A stretch of DNA of 64,000 nucleotides from Lachnospiraceae bacterium (GCA_017509985.1 JAFWOE010000053.1:1-64000), one strand, 5' to 3'. Positions 26,325 through 36,144 are shown, counted from the stretch's first letter. Translations and numbers: made by a program. The notes: a model not told the origin generated them from the sequence alone.

Positions 26325-27866
26325 TTACAGTTCATAAAGGCTCGGGTCTGTGGGTCTTTCCGGATCAATGACCGTCTTGGCATCACAAAGGTCGCTGATA
26401 AGGTCGTTATCCTTGTAGACCGCTTCCCAGATACGGTAGCCGTCCAGGTTCCGCCGTCCCATTCTCAGATAGGTATCTCCGATCTGGACAAAGAGCTGTG
26501 AAGAGTCTACGTTGCAGAATATATTGAATCCCTGGCTCTTCATGAACTGGAATTTTTCCGTAGAATCATATTCGACATCCCACGAAGACATGTCCTGTCC
26601 GTGCGCATAAATCACGATATCCGTTCCCCCGACGAGCGGAGCAACATATTCCAGCCATTTCTGGGTATCGGCCATCACGGATTCCATAGTGGCGTCCCCT
26701 ATGGCAATATGTCCCCAGGTATGGCTTGCAAAGGTCCATCCGTCGGCCCTGATGCAGTCGGCAACCGCTTTTGCCGCTTCACATTCCGCATTCCAGTCGA
26801 AGTCCGGATGCTCTTCCAGCCAGATCTCCTGGTCCAGATCCAGATCGACGCGGTCTCTGTAGCAGTAATCGGTACGGTATCCGAGTATTCCGTTATAACC
26901 GGTTAGCGCAACCGTTCCTTTTGCGCCCTTGTAGGAAAAGTCCGGATGCAGGTCTATAAAGTCATCCAGTCTCGGAATGCAGTCGTAAGAGCCGACCAGT
27001 GTCTGGCCGGACGCGTCAATGTACTCACAGGTCGGAGTTCCGTCGTCGCCGATGATCAGCTTGGAAGCCGTTCCTCTGTCGTCATAGCTGTGATAATAGC
27101 AGGTATCATCCAGAGACATTACAAAAGGCGTCTTTCCCTGGGGAAGGTAAATGTCCTTCGGAGAGATATGCACAACACCGCTTTCATCGGTGGTCTCCTC
27201 GATCATGTCGTAGATGCTGATAAGCACGTATCCCCGGTCGTACATCTGCTGCATCAGCTGGTCGAATTCATAAACCGTCGTCATCCACTCGCAGAAGCCG
27301 ACCGTGCCGAAATCCCAGCCCGGATCTCCGGTAACAGAGAATCCTCTAGCCGGATCGACCACCAGTGAATGGAAGAAGATATGCGTTACATCATATGCGG
27401 ATACCGGCACCAGATTGCTCTTCTGCGTTTCAATATCCGCCATCAGCGAAATGATCTCGGCATCACTGTCATAATTCTCAACGGAAGTAAGTACATCCAT
27501 TGCTGCATCATAATCATACTGAGACATCTTCATCCTGGCTTCATTGAGAGCTGCCGCCCTGCGGTTTGCCGGAACGGACGAATTCCCCGTCTGTTCCCCG
27601 GATACTGCCTCACTGGCATCGGTTCCCCCGGATACTGTACCCGGAAGCATACCGTCACTGCCGCCTCCGCTGCTGTCTGCAGTCTGGGTTGTGGAAGTCC
27701 TGCCCTTGGAGATCAGGCCGGATTTTTTTGCACCTCCGGAAACGACCCAGATCGCCACGGCAAGAAGAACCAGAAGAATGACAAGGATCGTGACTTTGAT
27801 AATGATCGCGTTCCTTCTTTTTCTCCGTCGAATTTCACTTCTTGTCAGTCCCTGTTTTTCACTCAT
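26325..27866 (-). CDS. Membrane-anchored polysaccharide deacetylase-like protein
   Basis: This 513-residue protein has a basic cytoplasmic N-terminus, one transmembrane segment (about 21-43) and a Ser/Thr/Gly-rich stalk (about 50-105). A short helical stretch follows, and then a large extracellular domain with NodB-type features: an LDD motif (MSLDDTCYY) and an HxxxH motif (SHTWGH), which would bind the catalytic metal. The domain carries long insertions relative to compact peptidoglycan deacetylases and no close known enzyme is evident. A cell-wall or exopolysaccharide deacetylase is the best guess. Its ATG overlaps the preceding methyltransferase stop by 1 nt (TAATG). Confidence 0.75.
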   Translation of the reverse strand: MSEKQGLTRSEIRRRKRRNAIIIKVTILVILLVLLAVAIWVVSGGAKKSGLISKGRTSTTQTADSSGGGSDGMLPGTVSGGTDASEAVSGEQTGNSSVPANRRAAALNEARMKMSQYDYDAAMDVLTSVENYDSDAEIISLMADIETQKSNLVPVSAYDVTHIFFHSLVVDPARGFSVTGDPGWDFGTVGFCEWMTTVYEFDQLMQQMYDRGYVLISIYDMIEETTDESGVVHISPKDIYLPQGKTPFVMSLDDTCYYHSYDDRGTASKLIIGDDGTPTCEYIDASGQTLVGSYDCIPRLDDFIDLHPDFSYKGAKGTVALTGYNGILGYRTDYCYRDRVDLDLDQEIWLEEHPDFDWNAECEAAKAVADCIRADGWTFASHTWGHIAIGDATMESVMADTQKWLEYVAPLVGGTDIVIYAHGQDMSSWDVEYDSTEKFQFMKSQGFNIFCNVDSSQLFVQIGDTYLRMGRRNLDGYRIWEAVYKDNDLISDLCDAKTVIDPERPTDPSLYEL

Positions 27867-28639
27867 TATATACTCCTGTCCTTTCTGTATACCGCATACA
27901 TCAGAATGCCGGCCGCAACCGATGCATTCAGAGATTCCAGTTTTCCTTCCATCGGGATCCTGACCAGCAGATCCGCTTCTGCGGTAAGCTGCCCGGTCAG
28001 CCCTTTGCCTTCGTTGCCGATAAACAGAGCCGTCCGTTCACCGTAATCCGCCTGATCATACGGCTCATTTCCCGCGAGATGTGCTGCGCAGGTTTTCACG
28101 CAGGCTTTTTTCAGTTCTTTCGCAATACTGCAAAGATCCTCCGCATAAAGATACGGCACACGGAAGATCGATCCCATTGTAGACCGTATCGTTTTCGGCG
28201 AAAACAGATCGGCCGAGTCCCGGCTCAGGATCACACCGGCAGCTCCGACTCCTTCCGCCGTCCGGAGGACCGTTCCGGCATTTCCGGGATCCTGAATATT
28301 CTCCAGGAGAACAAAGAGTCTTTTCCCGCTTTGAAGCATATCCTCGAGGCTGTATACCGGCTGCTGAAAGACCGTCAGGATCCCCTGCGGTGTCTTCGTG
28401 TCGCACATCCGGGCGAACACTTCATCCTTAACGACCGTGTACGGAATGTCTTCCGGCAGATCCGGCTGCCCTTTTTCAAAACTTTCCGAAATATATACGT
28501 CCCGGATCAGCTCTTTTGGGGCCTCCAGAAATATTTTTTTTCCTTCGGCCGTAAAAAGGCCCGTCGCTTTTCTTTCTTTATGTTTTGCGATCAGCGCAGA
28601 TACGGCTTTGATCCCTGCGTTGGAAAAACTGGTTATCAT
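27866..28639 (-). CDS. TrmH/SpoU-family RNA 2'-O-methyltransferase
   Basis: This 257-residue SPOUT methyltransferase has an N-terminal RNA-binding substrate domain (about 1-95) and a C-terminal knot domain. The knot motifs are ENIQDPGNAGTVLRTAEG, GNEGKGLT and LESLNASVAAGI. It adds 2'-O-methyl groups to rRNA or tRNA using SAM; the closest functional label is the RlmB/TsnR-like group but the target base is not predictable. It sits between pfkA and the deacetylase-like gene, with 9-nt and overlapping junctions. Confidence 0.92.
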   Translation of the reverse strand: MITSFSNAGIKAVSALIAKHKERKATGLFTAEGKKIFLEAPKELIRDVYISESFEKGQPDLPEDIPYTVVKDEVFARMCDTKTPQGILTVFQQPVYSLEDMLQSGKRLFVLLENIQDPGNAGTVLRTAEGVGAAGVILSRDSADLFSPKTIRSTMGSIFRVPYLYAEDLCSIAKELKKACVKTCAAHLAGNEPYDQADYGERTALFIGNEGKGLTGQLTAEADLLVRIPMEGKLESLNASVAAGILMYAVYRKDRSI

Positions 28640-28648
28640 TCAGCTCAC

Positions 28649-29647
28649 TCAAATACTGTTTTTCTTGGTATAGTGATATGTCAGCACGTCCGCTGTCCTG
28701 GTTAGATAATCCGGGATGTGCTTTTCCATTTTCATGGCTTCATCAATATCACGATCAACCAGTCCGCCGCCGGAAATACAGAGCAGCCGGTTTCTGGCAC
28801 CGGAAGCCAGAAGTTCAACAGCCCTTGTTCCCATGACCGAAGCATACATCCTGTCCCTGCTGGTAGGACTGCCGCCCCTCTGCAGATAACCAAGTACGGA
28901 TGCACGGGTCTCGATCCCGGTTGCTGCCTCGATCCTTTCGGCAAGTCCGATGGAATCGCCGATGCCTTCTGCGTTGATTATGATATGATGCGTATGGCCG
29001 CGTTTCCGGTTTACGATCAGATTGTTGATGAGTCTCTCTTCGTTGTTGTCATAAGTTTCCGGCATCAGGATTTCTTCCGCTCCGGTTGCAATGCCGCTGA
29101 CAAGGGCAATATATCCCGCTGAACGGCCCATGACCTCTACTATACTGCATCTTTCATGCGATGTTGAGGAATCCTTGATCTTATCGATCGCGTCAACTGC
29201 AGTATTGACTGCCGTGTCAAAACCGATCGTATAATCCGTGCAGCCGATATCCAGATCGATCGTTCCGGGAATACCGATCACGTTGATCCCGCATTTGGAA
29301 AGGCACTGCGCTCCCCGGAAAGAACCATCCCCTCCGATCACGACAAGTCCGTCTATTTTATGCTGTTTCAGGATTTCCGCTGCTTCCGCAGGACCGTCAT
29401 CCTCCTTCATTCTCTGGCATCTGGCTGTGTACAGAATGGTCCCGCCCAGGTTAATCGTATGGGACACGTCTTCCGCATACATTTCACGGAACTCTTCTTC
29501 ATAGATTCCTGCATAACCTTTGCGGATTCCGTAAATCCGGATCCCTTTTCCTATTGCCGTACGGACGACACCGCGGATTGCCGCATTCATGCCCGGTGCA
29601 TCCCCGCCGCTTGTCAGAACCGCTATGCGTTCAACCTTACTCCTCAT
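28649..29647 (-). CDS. pfkA: ATP-dependent 6-phosphofructokinase
   Basis: This glycolytic kinase phosphorylates fructose-6-phosphate. It has 332 residues. The family motifs are GGDAPGMNAAIRG (about 13-25), GGDGSFRGA (ATP site), GIPGTIDLDIGCTDYTIGFDTAVN (with the catalytic Asp) and EVMGRSAGYIAL. Gly at the GGDGS position indicates ATP rather than pyrophosphate as donor. The length is normal for the allosteric bacterial enzyme. It lies 95 bases downstream of dnaE with a possible promoter of its own in the gap. Confidence 0.95.
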   Translation of the reverse strand: MRSKVERIAVLTSGGDAPGMNAAIRGVVRTAIGKGIRIYGIRKGYAGIYEEEFREMYAEDVSHTINLGGTILYTARCQRMKEDDGPAEAAEILKQHKIDGLVVIGGDGSFRGAQCLSKCGINVIGIPGTIDLDIGCTDYTIGFDTAVNTAVDAIDKIKDSSTSHERCSIVEVMGRSAGYIALVSGIATGAEEILMPETYDNNEERLINNLIVNRKRGHTHHIIINAEGIGDSIGLAERIEAATGIETRASVLGYLQRGGSPTSRDRMYASVMGTRAVELLASGARNRLLCISGGGLVDRDIDEAMKMEKHIPDYLTRTADVLTYHYTKKNSI

Positions 29648-29705
29648 AGGATCACACTATCCTTTCTGCAGCGAATCTGCATTTGCTGATGATTCTTTAC
29701 CTGAC

Positions 29706-29733
29706 ATTTTATTGTACACTATTTATTGATCAA
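29706..29733 (-). promoter_or_regulatory. Possible pfkA promoter
   Basis: On the minus strand, TTGATC (29728-29733), 16 bp and TAAAAT (29706-29711) in the dnaE-pfkA gap. The match is moderate. No terminator for dnaE is seen there, so read-through is also likely. Confidence 0.45.
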
Positions 29734-29742
29734 AATGAAGTC

Positions 29743-32700
29743 TCACTTCGGAGTTACTATCCGGACATTTTCTTTTCCGAAACGCTTTTCAAAAGCCTCC
29801 CGGGCAGTTCCCGCAATCACACCGGCATTCAGGCGTTTCACGGCTTTCTCTTTTCGCAGATAGATCACTACCCTGTTGTCACCGGGGTAAGCGCGGATCA
29901 GCTCTTCCGTTTCCGGATTACGACGGTAATACTCCTCTTTGTCCGAAAACTGAAGCCAGACCTCTTCCGACGGTGCTTTCAGCGGTGAGGCCGCCTCAAG
30001 GATCAGCTTGGCCGGACGGTCTTCCTCGACCGAAACACGTCCTTCAACGAAGACTTTTGAATCCGGTTCCAGCCGGGACGCAAACCGTTCATAAGTTTTC
30101 GGGAATACAATGACTTCCACGGTGCCGACAAGATCCTCGACAGTAATAAACGCCATGATGTCATTGTTTTTTGTATACTTTATGGTCTTTTCCGTAACGA
30201 TCCCCCCGACCGTCACTCTGGAATTATCGATCACTTTCGGTTCCCCGGTCTCTTCATCCAGTTCGAAATCCGAGCTTCTTGCAGTGATCCCTTTCGCCCA
30301 TACCTGCTGGTATGCGTCAAGTGGATGGCCGCTGATATATATACCGAGCACTTCTTTTTCAAAAGCAAGCTTTTCTTCTTTATCCAGATCGGCTACAGCC
30401 GGAAGCTGAAGGGAGAATTCTTTCTTATCTTCATCATTCATAATGTCAAACAGGGTCATCTGACCGCTCATGACATTTTTCTTATCCTGCTGTGCCGTAT
30501 CGATCACCTGGGAATAAACCATCAGGAGCTGATGCCGGTTCGCGCCGGTGGAATCAAATGCTCCTGCTTTGATCAGGCTTTCCACTGTACGCCGGTTGAC
30601 CTCCCTGGCCGTAAGTCTTTCACAGAAATCCCGGATATCTTCGAACGGTCCGCCTTTTTCGCGCTCGGATTCCACAGCCATCATGACCGGCTTGCCGATT
30701 CCTTTCACCGCGGAAAGACCGTAACGGATGCATCCGTCTTCTACGGAAAACTTACCGTTGCTCCGATTGATGTCCGGAGGAAGGATGCGGATCCCCATCT
30801 GTTTGCAGGTCAGTATGTATCCTGCAACCTTTCCGGGATTATCCATGACGGAAGTCATCAGTGCGGCCATGAATTCAACCGGATAATAATACTTCAGCCA
30901 GGCGGTCTGGAACGAAACGACCGCATAGGCCGCCGCATGGGATTTATTAAAGGCGTACTTGGCGAAATCGATCATATTGTCAAAAATATGATTTGCGACT
31001 TCTGCCGGTATTCCGAGTGCTTCGCAGCCCGGAACGCCTTCTGCTGGATTTCCGCTGACAAAACTCCTGCGTTCCTGTTCCATGACTTTACTGTCTTTTT
31101 TGGACATGGCACGGCGGACCAGGTCACTGCGGCCGAGCGTGTAGCCGGCCAGATCGCGGACGATCTGCATAACCTGCTCCTGGTAAACGATGCAGCCGTA
31201 TGTCTCCTTCAGGATCGGTTCCATCTCCGGGCAGTCGTAGGTAATGGTATCCGGGTGGTTCTTCCCGCGGATATACTGCGGGATAAAATCCATCGGTCCG
31301 GGACGGTAAAGCGCGATCCCGGCGATGATATCCTCCAGGGACTGCGGAAGCAGTTCCTTCATGAAGCTTTTCATTCCGGCGGATTCAAGCTGAAACACCC
31401 CTTCGCATTTTCCCGACCCGATCATTTTCAATACTTCCGGATCGTTGTAATCGATCTTCAGCATGTCGATCTTTTTCCCGGAGGACTGCTCTGCCAGGCT
31501 CACGGCATCTCGGATAACGGTCAGCGTACGGAGTCCGAGAAAGTCCATCTTAAGAAGCTCCAGCTTCTCAATGGTCGTCATCGTATACTGTGTCGTGATC
31601 GATCCGTCGGATGCGCGGGAAAGAGGCACATACTCCTCCACCGGCTTTCCGGAAATCACTACGCCGGCCGCATGCATGGACGTATGCCTCGGCAGACCTT
31701 CCAGGCGTTTGGACATCTCGATCAGATGAGCGACCTGCGGATCTTCCTTTACTGCTTTTGCCAGCTCCGGGTTCATCTTCAGCGCTTTGTCGATCGTAAT
31801 GCCCAGTTCGTTCGGTATCATTTTGGCAATAGTATCGCACTGACCGTAAGGCAGCGACATGACACGTCCGACATCGCGGATAACCCCTCTTGCCGCCAGC
31901 GTGCCGAACGTAATGATCTGCACTACGTTCTTATATTTTTCCACGACGTAGTCTATGACTTCCTGCCGTCTCTCATAACAGAAATCAATATCGATATCCG
32001 GCATGGATACCCGTTCCGGGTTCAGGAAACGTTCAAACAGAAGATTGTACTTCAGCGGATCGATCAGGGTGATATCCAGCGTATAGCTGACGATCGAGCC
32101 GGCTGCGCTGCCCCTTCCCGGACCGACCGCGATCCCCTGTTTTCTGGCATAGTTGATAAAATCCCAGACGATCAGGAAATAATCCACATATCCCATCTTC
32201 CGAATGACGCCCAGTTCATATTCCAGACGGTCCGTCAGTTCTGAAGTAACGGGGCTGTATTTTCTTTCAAGGCCTTCATAGCAGAGCTGTCTTAAGTAAT
32301 CAAAGGCATCCATTCCTCCGGGCACATCGTATTTCGGCAGCCTGGTGTGTCCGAATTCGATCTCCACGCTGCAGCGTTCGGCAATCATCGCCGTATTGTC
32401 CAGCGCCTGGGGTGCATAAGGGAAGAGCTCGCGCATCTCTTCTTCGCTCTTGATATAATACTGTCCTCCCTCATACTTCAGACGGTTCTCATCCGTGAGC
32501 TTCTTTCCGGTCTGAAGGCAGAGAAGGATGTCGTGCGGCTCCACATCATCCTCATAGGTATAATGCACGTCGTTTGTCGCGACCAGACCGATCCCGGTCT
32601 CACCGCTCAGGCGCATCAGCAGCGTATTTACTTTTTTCTGTTCGGGATAGCCGTGATCCTGCAGCTCCAGGAAGAAATTATCTTTTCCGAAGATCCGTTC

Positions 32701-33186
32701 GTACCGCAGCGCGGCGTCTTTCGCATCTTCATAACGGTCTTTCAGGAGCAGGCTCTGAATTTCTCCGGCCAGGCAGGCCGAAGTTGCGATCAGTCCCCGG
32801 TGATATCGCTCCAGCAGTTCAATATCCACTCTGGGGCGGTAATAAAAGCCGTCAATGAAGCCTCTTGAAACAAGCCTGGTCAGGTTGGCAAACCCTTCGT
32901 TATTCTCTGCGAGAAGGATCAGATGATAATAACGGTCTTCTCCGGCAGAAGCCTCCCGGTCAAAACGGGAGCCGGGCGCCACGTATACTTCACAGCCGAG
33001 GATCGGATTGATCCCCTGCTCCTTCGCTTCTTTATAAAAATCGATGCAGCCGTACATCACACCATGATCGGTAATGGCGCCGGCTGTCATTCCAAGCTCT
33101 TTCAGCCTGGATACATATTCCTTTATTTTATTGGATCCGTCCAGCAGGGAATACTCTGTATGGACATGAAGATGTGTAAATGCCAT
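29743..33186 (-). CDS. dnaE: DNA polymerase III alpha subunit (DnaE)
   Basis: This replicative C-family polymerase has 1147 residues. Its parts are the N-terminal PHP domain (HVHTEYSLLDG), the polymerase core with the catalytic PDIDIDF aspartates and GRGSAAGSIVSY, the helix-hairpin-helix region, and a C-terminal OB fold (VTVGGIVTEKTIKY... VEVIVFPKTYERF). It is the DnaE1/DnaE3-like single alpha form; Firmicutes also use PolC, which is not in this window. The gene leads the run that continues to dus. Confidence 0.96.
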   Translation of the reverse strand: MAFTHLHVHTEYSLLDGSNKIKEYVSRLKELGMTAGAITDHGVMYGCIDFYKEAKEQGINPILGCEVYVAPGSRFDREASAGEDRYYHLILLAENNEGFANLTRLVSRGFIDGFYYRPRVDIELLERYHRGLIATSACLAGEIQSLLLKDRYEDAKDAALRYERIFGKDNFFLELQDHGYPEQKKVNTLLMRLSGETGIGLVATNDVHYTYEDDVEPHDILLCLQTGKKLTDENRLKYEGGQYYIKSEEEMRELFPYAPQALDNTAMIAERCSVEIEFGHTRLPKYDVPGGMDAFDYLRQLCYEGLERKYSPVTSELTDRLEYELGVIRKMGYVDYFLIVWDFINYARKQGIAVGPGRGSAAGSIVSYTLDITLIDPLKYNLLFERFLNPERVSMPDIDIDFCYERRQEVIDYVVEKYKNVVQIITFGTLAARGVIRDVGRVMSLPYGQCDTIAKMIPNELGITIDKALKMNPELAKAVKEDPQVAHLIEMSKRLEGLPRHTSMHAAGVVISGKPVEEYVPLSRASDGSITTQYTMTTIEKLELLKMDFLGLRTLTVIRDAVSLAEQSSGKKIDMLKIDYNDPEVLKMIGSGKCEGVFQLESAGMKSFMKELLPQSLEDIIAGIALYRPGPMDFIPQYIRGKNHPDTITYDCPEMEPILKETYGCIVYQEQVMQIVRDLAGYTLGRSDLVRRAMSKKDSKVMEQERRSFVSGNPAEGVPGCEALGIPAEVANHIFDNMIDFAKYAFNKSHAAAYAVVSFQTAWLKYYYPVEFMAALMTSVMDNPGKVAGYILTCKQMGIRILPPDINRSNGKFSVEDGCIRYGLSAVKGIGKPVMMAVESEREKGGPFEDIRDFCERLTAREVNRRTVESLIKAGAFDSTGANRHQLLMVYSQVIDTAQQDKKNVMSGQMTLFDIMNDEDKKEFSLQLPAVADLDKEEKLAFEKEVLGIYISGHPLDAYQQVWAKGITARSSDFELDEETGEPKVIDNSRVTVGGIVTEKTIKYTKNNDIMAFITVEDLVGTVEVIVFPKTYERFASRLEPDSKVFVEGRVSVEEDRPAKLILEAASPLKAPSEEVWLQFSDKEEYYRRNPETEELIRAYPGDNRVVIYLRKEKAVKRLNAGVIAGTAREAFEKRFGKENVRIVTPK

Positions 33187-33254
33187 TATGATCCCAATTT
33201 TTCAATAATGCAGTCTGCAAACAGGAGTTACTTACTGTTTCATCATCAAACAGC

Positions 33255-34085
33255 TTATTTTCCGATGATCTTCCCGTCTTTCAGCTCGACCAGCCTTTCT
33301 TTATAAAGATGTCCCACCGCTCTTTTGAAGGCTGCTTTTGAAAAGCCGAATTCTTCCTTGATCCGTTCGGGATCTGCATGATCATCGAAAGGAAGGACTC
33401 CGTTATACTCCCGGATCTTTTCAAGTACGAGTTCGGCATCCGGTCCGATCTGCTGGTAAGCCTTTTTCCTGGGAGAAAGATTCAGTCTGCCGTCTTCGCG
33501 GACTTCCGTTATCCGGGCCGTGATCACATCACCGACATCGATACCTCCCTGGATATCTTTATTGGGGATCATTGCCGAATAACGGTCTTCAACGGCAGCA
33601 AACAGGCCGTATTTCGGGTTTTTATCGAATATTCTGGCCGTGACCTCGTCGCCGGCCGCATAAGGGGGCCTTGCGCTCAGATAATCGTAGATCCTCATGG
33701 TCGCGCAGAGTCTTCCGCTTTTGTCCGTATAAAGGGCAGCAAGTACATCTTCGCCCTTCCGCGCTTTGTATGTCTGTTCTTTAAAAGGCAGGAAGAGATC
33801 CTTTTCAAGACCCCAGTCCAGAAAAGCACCGATCCTTGAGGTATCCTTCACTTTAAGGACAGCCAGTTTTCCAAGCGTTACGGCAGGCCTGCGGACCGTG
33901 GCGATCGGCCGGTCCGACGAATCCAGATAGATGAATACCTCCAGTTCATCTCCGTACCTGGTATTCGGGGGAAGCTGTTTTCTCGGAAGAAGAATACGAT
34001 CCACGTCTTCTTCATCTGTAAGATAGGCACCGAAGCTCAGAATCTTCGCAACTTTCAGTCTGTAGATTTCACCTGGTCTGATCAT
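33255..34085 (-). CDS. cvfB: S1-like RNA-binding protein, CvfB/YitL family
   Basis: This 276-residue protein has repeated S1-type OB domains (first from about residue 5, second about 70-130, third about 145-210) and a C-terminal winged helix (EFGFSKAAFKRAVGHLYKERLVEL). That is the layout of CvfB, an RNA-binding factor that affects virulence gene expression in Staphylococcus. In other Firmicutes the role is undefined but RNA-related. The start overlaps the end of the thioesterase gene by 17 nt, showing coupling. Confidence 0.88.
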   Translation of the reverse strand: MIRPGEIYRLKVAKILSFGAYLTDEEDVDRILLPRKQLPPNTRYGDELEVFIYLDSSDRPIATVRRPAVTLGKLAVLKVKDTSRIGAFLDWGLEKDLFLPFKEQTYKARKGEDVLAALYTDKSGRLCATMRIYDYLSARPPYAAGDEVTARIFDKNPKYGLFAAVEDRYSAMIPNKDIQGGIDVGDVITARITEVREDGRLNLSPRKKAYQQIGPDAELVLEKIREYNGVLPFDDHADPERIKEEFGFSKAAFKRAVGHLYKERLVELKDGKIIGK

Positions 34086-34803
34086 CGTTCATGAATTCCC
34101 ATTCTGCTTTGAAATAAGGCTTGCCGTCTTCTTTCAGAAGCGCGGCCTGCCATCCGTTTTCTGTTTTCACCCGGTAAGGCGTCATATTGTCACCCTGATG
34201 TCCCTGAGCGACGTATTCCGCGTTGAAGCGGTTAAACTTCAGGTCCGCCGGAACATAGGCAGCCGCCAGTTTGACGAACTGTCCGTTGTTGATATGGTGA
34301 TTGGCGTCCAGCATGTATTCGGAAACCGTGATCTCCGGCAGATATTCCCCGTTTTCAGCCATCCGGATCACGCGGCCGGGGAAACGGTCCGGAAGTTTCG
34401 CGTCCGGCTCCACCGTATACATATCCATTATATCCTGCCGGATCTTTGCGGGAGTAAAATCGTTCGTGTTCAGCATGATCCACTGTGAATCGGCCTTCAC
34501 GTAACACTTACCGTCCGGAGACTTTACCGTAAAATTTCTGTACGCAAGAAAATGCCTGGCTTTGTAGGACCAGGTACTGGTGATCACCCTGTCGCCGAGT
34601 TCCGGCCATTCGTCGATAATCAGATTCCAGGACGTGATCGCCCAGGTCTGGCCGACTTTATATTGATAATCCAGCGTTGCGCCGGTATCTTCCCCGTGAA
34701 AATTCCCGCAGTCCTGAAGCAGGTCGATCAGGCCGGTAAGACTGAGTTTTTTGTCCGGTCCGACTTCATGAAACCGGATGCGCGTATCCATTGTATAGAT
34801 CAT
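34069..34803 (-). CDS. Acyl-ACP thioesterase
   Basis: This 244-residue protein of the acyl-ACP thioesterase (FatA/FatB-like) family has two hot-dog domains. The N-terminal domain begins around the FHEVGPDKKLSLTGLIDLLQDCGN stretch, and the second carries the Asp/His/Asn-type DANHHINNGQFVKLA motif with the catalytic residues. It releases free fatty acids from acyl carrier protein and is common in gut Clostridia. Chain-length preference is not predictable. It is upstream of and overlapping cvfB. Confidence 0.9.
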   Translation of the reverse strand: MIYTMDTRIRFHEVGPDKKLSLTGLIDLLQDCGNFHGEDTGATLDYQYKVGQTWAITSWNLIIDEWPELGDRVITSTWSYKARHFLAYRNFTVKSPDGKCYVKADSQWIMLNTNDFTPAKIRQDIMDMYTVEPDAKLPDRFPGRVIRMAENGEYLPEITVSEYMLDANHHINNGQFVKLAAAYVPADLKFNRFNAEYVAQGHQGDNMTPYRVKTENGWQAALLKEDGKPYFKAEWEFMNDDQTR

Positions 34804-34885
34804 CGTTTTTTTTCTTTCTGAATTATTTTAATCTGGTTATTTAAGATAACATGATTTGATCTTTTTGAAAAGTCCGCTGCTGCTC

Positions 34886-35965
34886 CTAACGTCCCCTGGC
34901 GGTAAGATATTTAAGAACCGTAAGGTAAAAGGACCGTCTGCGTTTTCCGTTGATTGAAAACAGTTTCTTCAGAAGTGGTTTTATGTATTTTTTCGGTTCG
35001 ATAAAGAGCGAATCGATATACTCGACCCGGGCAGCCCCGATGACCTCAAAAAGTGTTTCCACAAAGTTCCGGATCTGCTCATCGGAGAGTTTTTTCAGCC
35101 AGTTGTTGAACTTTACGGAACCTTTGTTCTTTTTTTTCGGAAATTCATCCAGATAGACCAGATCATCATCTTCGATCATCCAGTTCATAAAATCATGCTG
35201 TACCATTCCGGTCTCAAAGCTCCGGACAATACGGTAGTTCGGCTCGATCTCGAAGATGCGTCCGATCAGAGATTCTTCGGGAACCACTTTAAATACCTTC
35301 TCCTCGATCCGTTTGAAACCCGGCTGATCAAAAAAGCCTTTTCGGAAGCCGGTCCCGTCGATGGACAGGACTTTAAGGATCCGGTCCTGAACGGCTTCGT
35401 CAGCCGAAGATGCGGCATAGACCGCAATGGTCCCGCCTTTGGAATGGCCGCCGACATACATGTCCTGGGAAGTGTCGGCTGCGACCTCGTAAAGGTATTC
35501 CAGGCCCAGGGTCTGGGAAGGCATTGTTTCCCTGTAGGCATAATTAAAATCTTCTTTCCAGCCGAGCCAGGATCCGTCTGTGCCGCGGAATCCGACAAAC
35601 AGCTGTCCTGTTTCCAGGAAGAAAGTCACCGCCCCGAACTGCATCTCTTCAAAGCGGTCAACGACCTCCCGGAAGTATCCCATCTGCATCGTGCCGTAAC
35701 GTTCACTGTCCTTCATCAGTTCAAACATTTCAAGGTACATCGAACCGTATTGAGGGTTGGAAAAAACGCGTTTTTTATCCATGATCCGGTCGATCTGACC
35801 AAGCGTTACCAGCGACCCGTCTTCCGGCACCAGGCCTTTCAGGTCAATATATGTAACATTACAGAGAAACATTGCATCCGTCAGTGAAAACGGACGCTCT
35901 CTCATGCTGATATTCCTGCATTCCCGCAGATACTCCATCGGTCTTTTCGTCATGGCTGTAGTCAT
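34886..35965 (-). CDS. DUF2974 (Mbeg1-like) alpha/beta-hydrolase
   Basis: This 359-residue protein is of the DUF2974 group. A lipase-like alpha/beta-hydrolase core is indicated by FVGFRGTDGS (oxyanion region, about 125-134) and the nucleophile elbow GHSKGG (about 173-178). The C-terminal 80 residues are basic and helical, with no signal peptide or membrane segment. Members are often called lipase-like or Mbeg1-like but the substrate is unproven. It has its own strong promoter (35995-36023) and is a short unit of its own before the thioesterase gene. Confidence 0.8.
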   Translation of the reverse strand: MTTAMTKRPMEYLRECRNISMRERPFSLTDAMFLCNVTYIDLKGLVPEDGSLVTLGQIDRIMDKKRVFSNPQYGSMYLEMFELMKDSERYGTMQMGYFREVVDRFEEMQFGAVTFFLETGQLFVGFRGTDGSWLGWKEDFNYAYRETMPSQTLGLEYLYEVAADTSQDMYVGGHSKGGTIAVYAASSADEAVQDRILKVLSIDGTGFRKGFFDQPGFKRIEEKVFKVVPEESLIGRIFEIEPNYRIVRSFETGMVQHDFMNWMIEDDDLVYLDEFPKKKNKGSVKFNNWLKKLSDEQIRNFVETLFEVIGAARVEYIDSLFIEPKKYIKPLLKKLFSINGKRRRSFYLTVLKYLTARGR

Positions 35966-35994
35966 CGGATCCTGTTTCGTATTTACATTGCAAG

Positions 35995-36023
35995 ATTATA
36001 AGCAAGCCTTGTCGAATAGTCAA
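35995..36023 (-). promoter_or_regulatory. Promoter of the DUF2974 gene
   Basis: On the minus strand, TTGACT (36018-36023), 17 bp and TATAAT (35995-36000). It gives a leader of about 20 nt. It diverges from the EamA promoter about 20 bp away. Confidence 0.88.
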
Positions 36024-36044
36024 ATCATCTCTTCAGCAGGCCGG

Positions 36045-36073
36045 TTGCCCGCAAAGTCCCGGGGTGCTATGAT
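36045..36073 (+). promoter_or_regulatory. Promoter of the EamA transporter gene
   Basis: TTGCCC (36045-36050), 17 bp, TATGAT (36068-36073) on the plus strand, about 65 bp before the ATG. AAGCGGAGT upstream of the start is a weak ribosome site. Confidence 0.65.
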
Positions 36074-36144
36074 AACAATGCAGCAATTTATACGGTGCAA
36101 AACAGCAGTTTATCGGCCGGCAGTTTCCAAGCGGAGTCAAAACC

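Noticed and set aside
30325..32244. 639-codon open frame on the plus strand opposite dnaE
   Set aside because: It has no ribosome site or recognisable domain and lies exactly antisense to the polymerase core. It is a shadow of codon bias.
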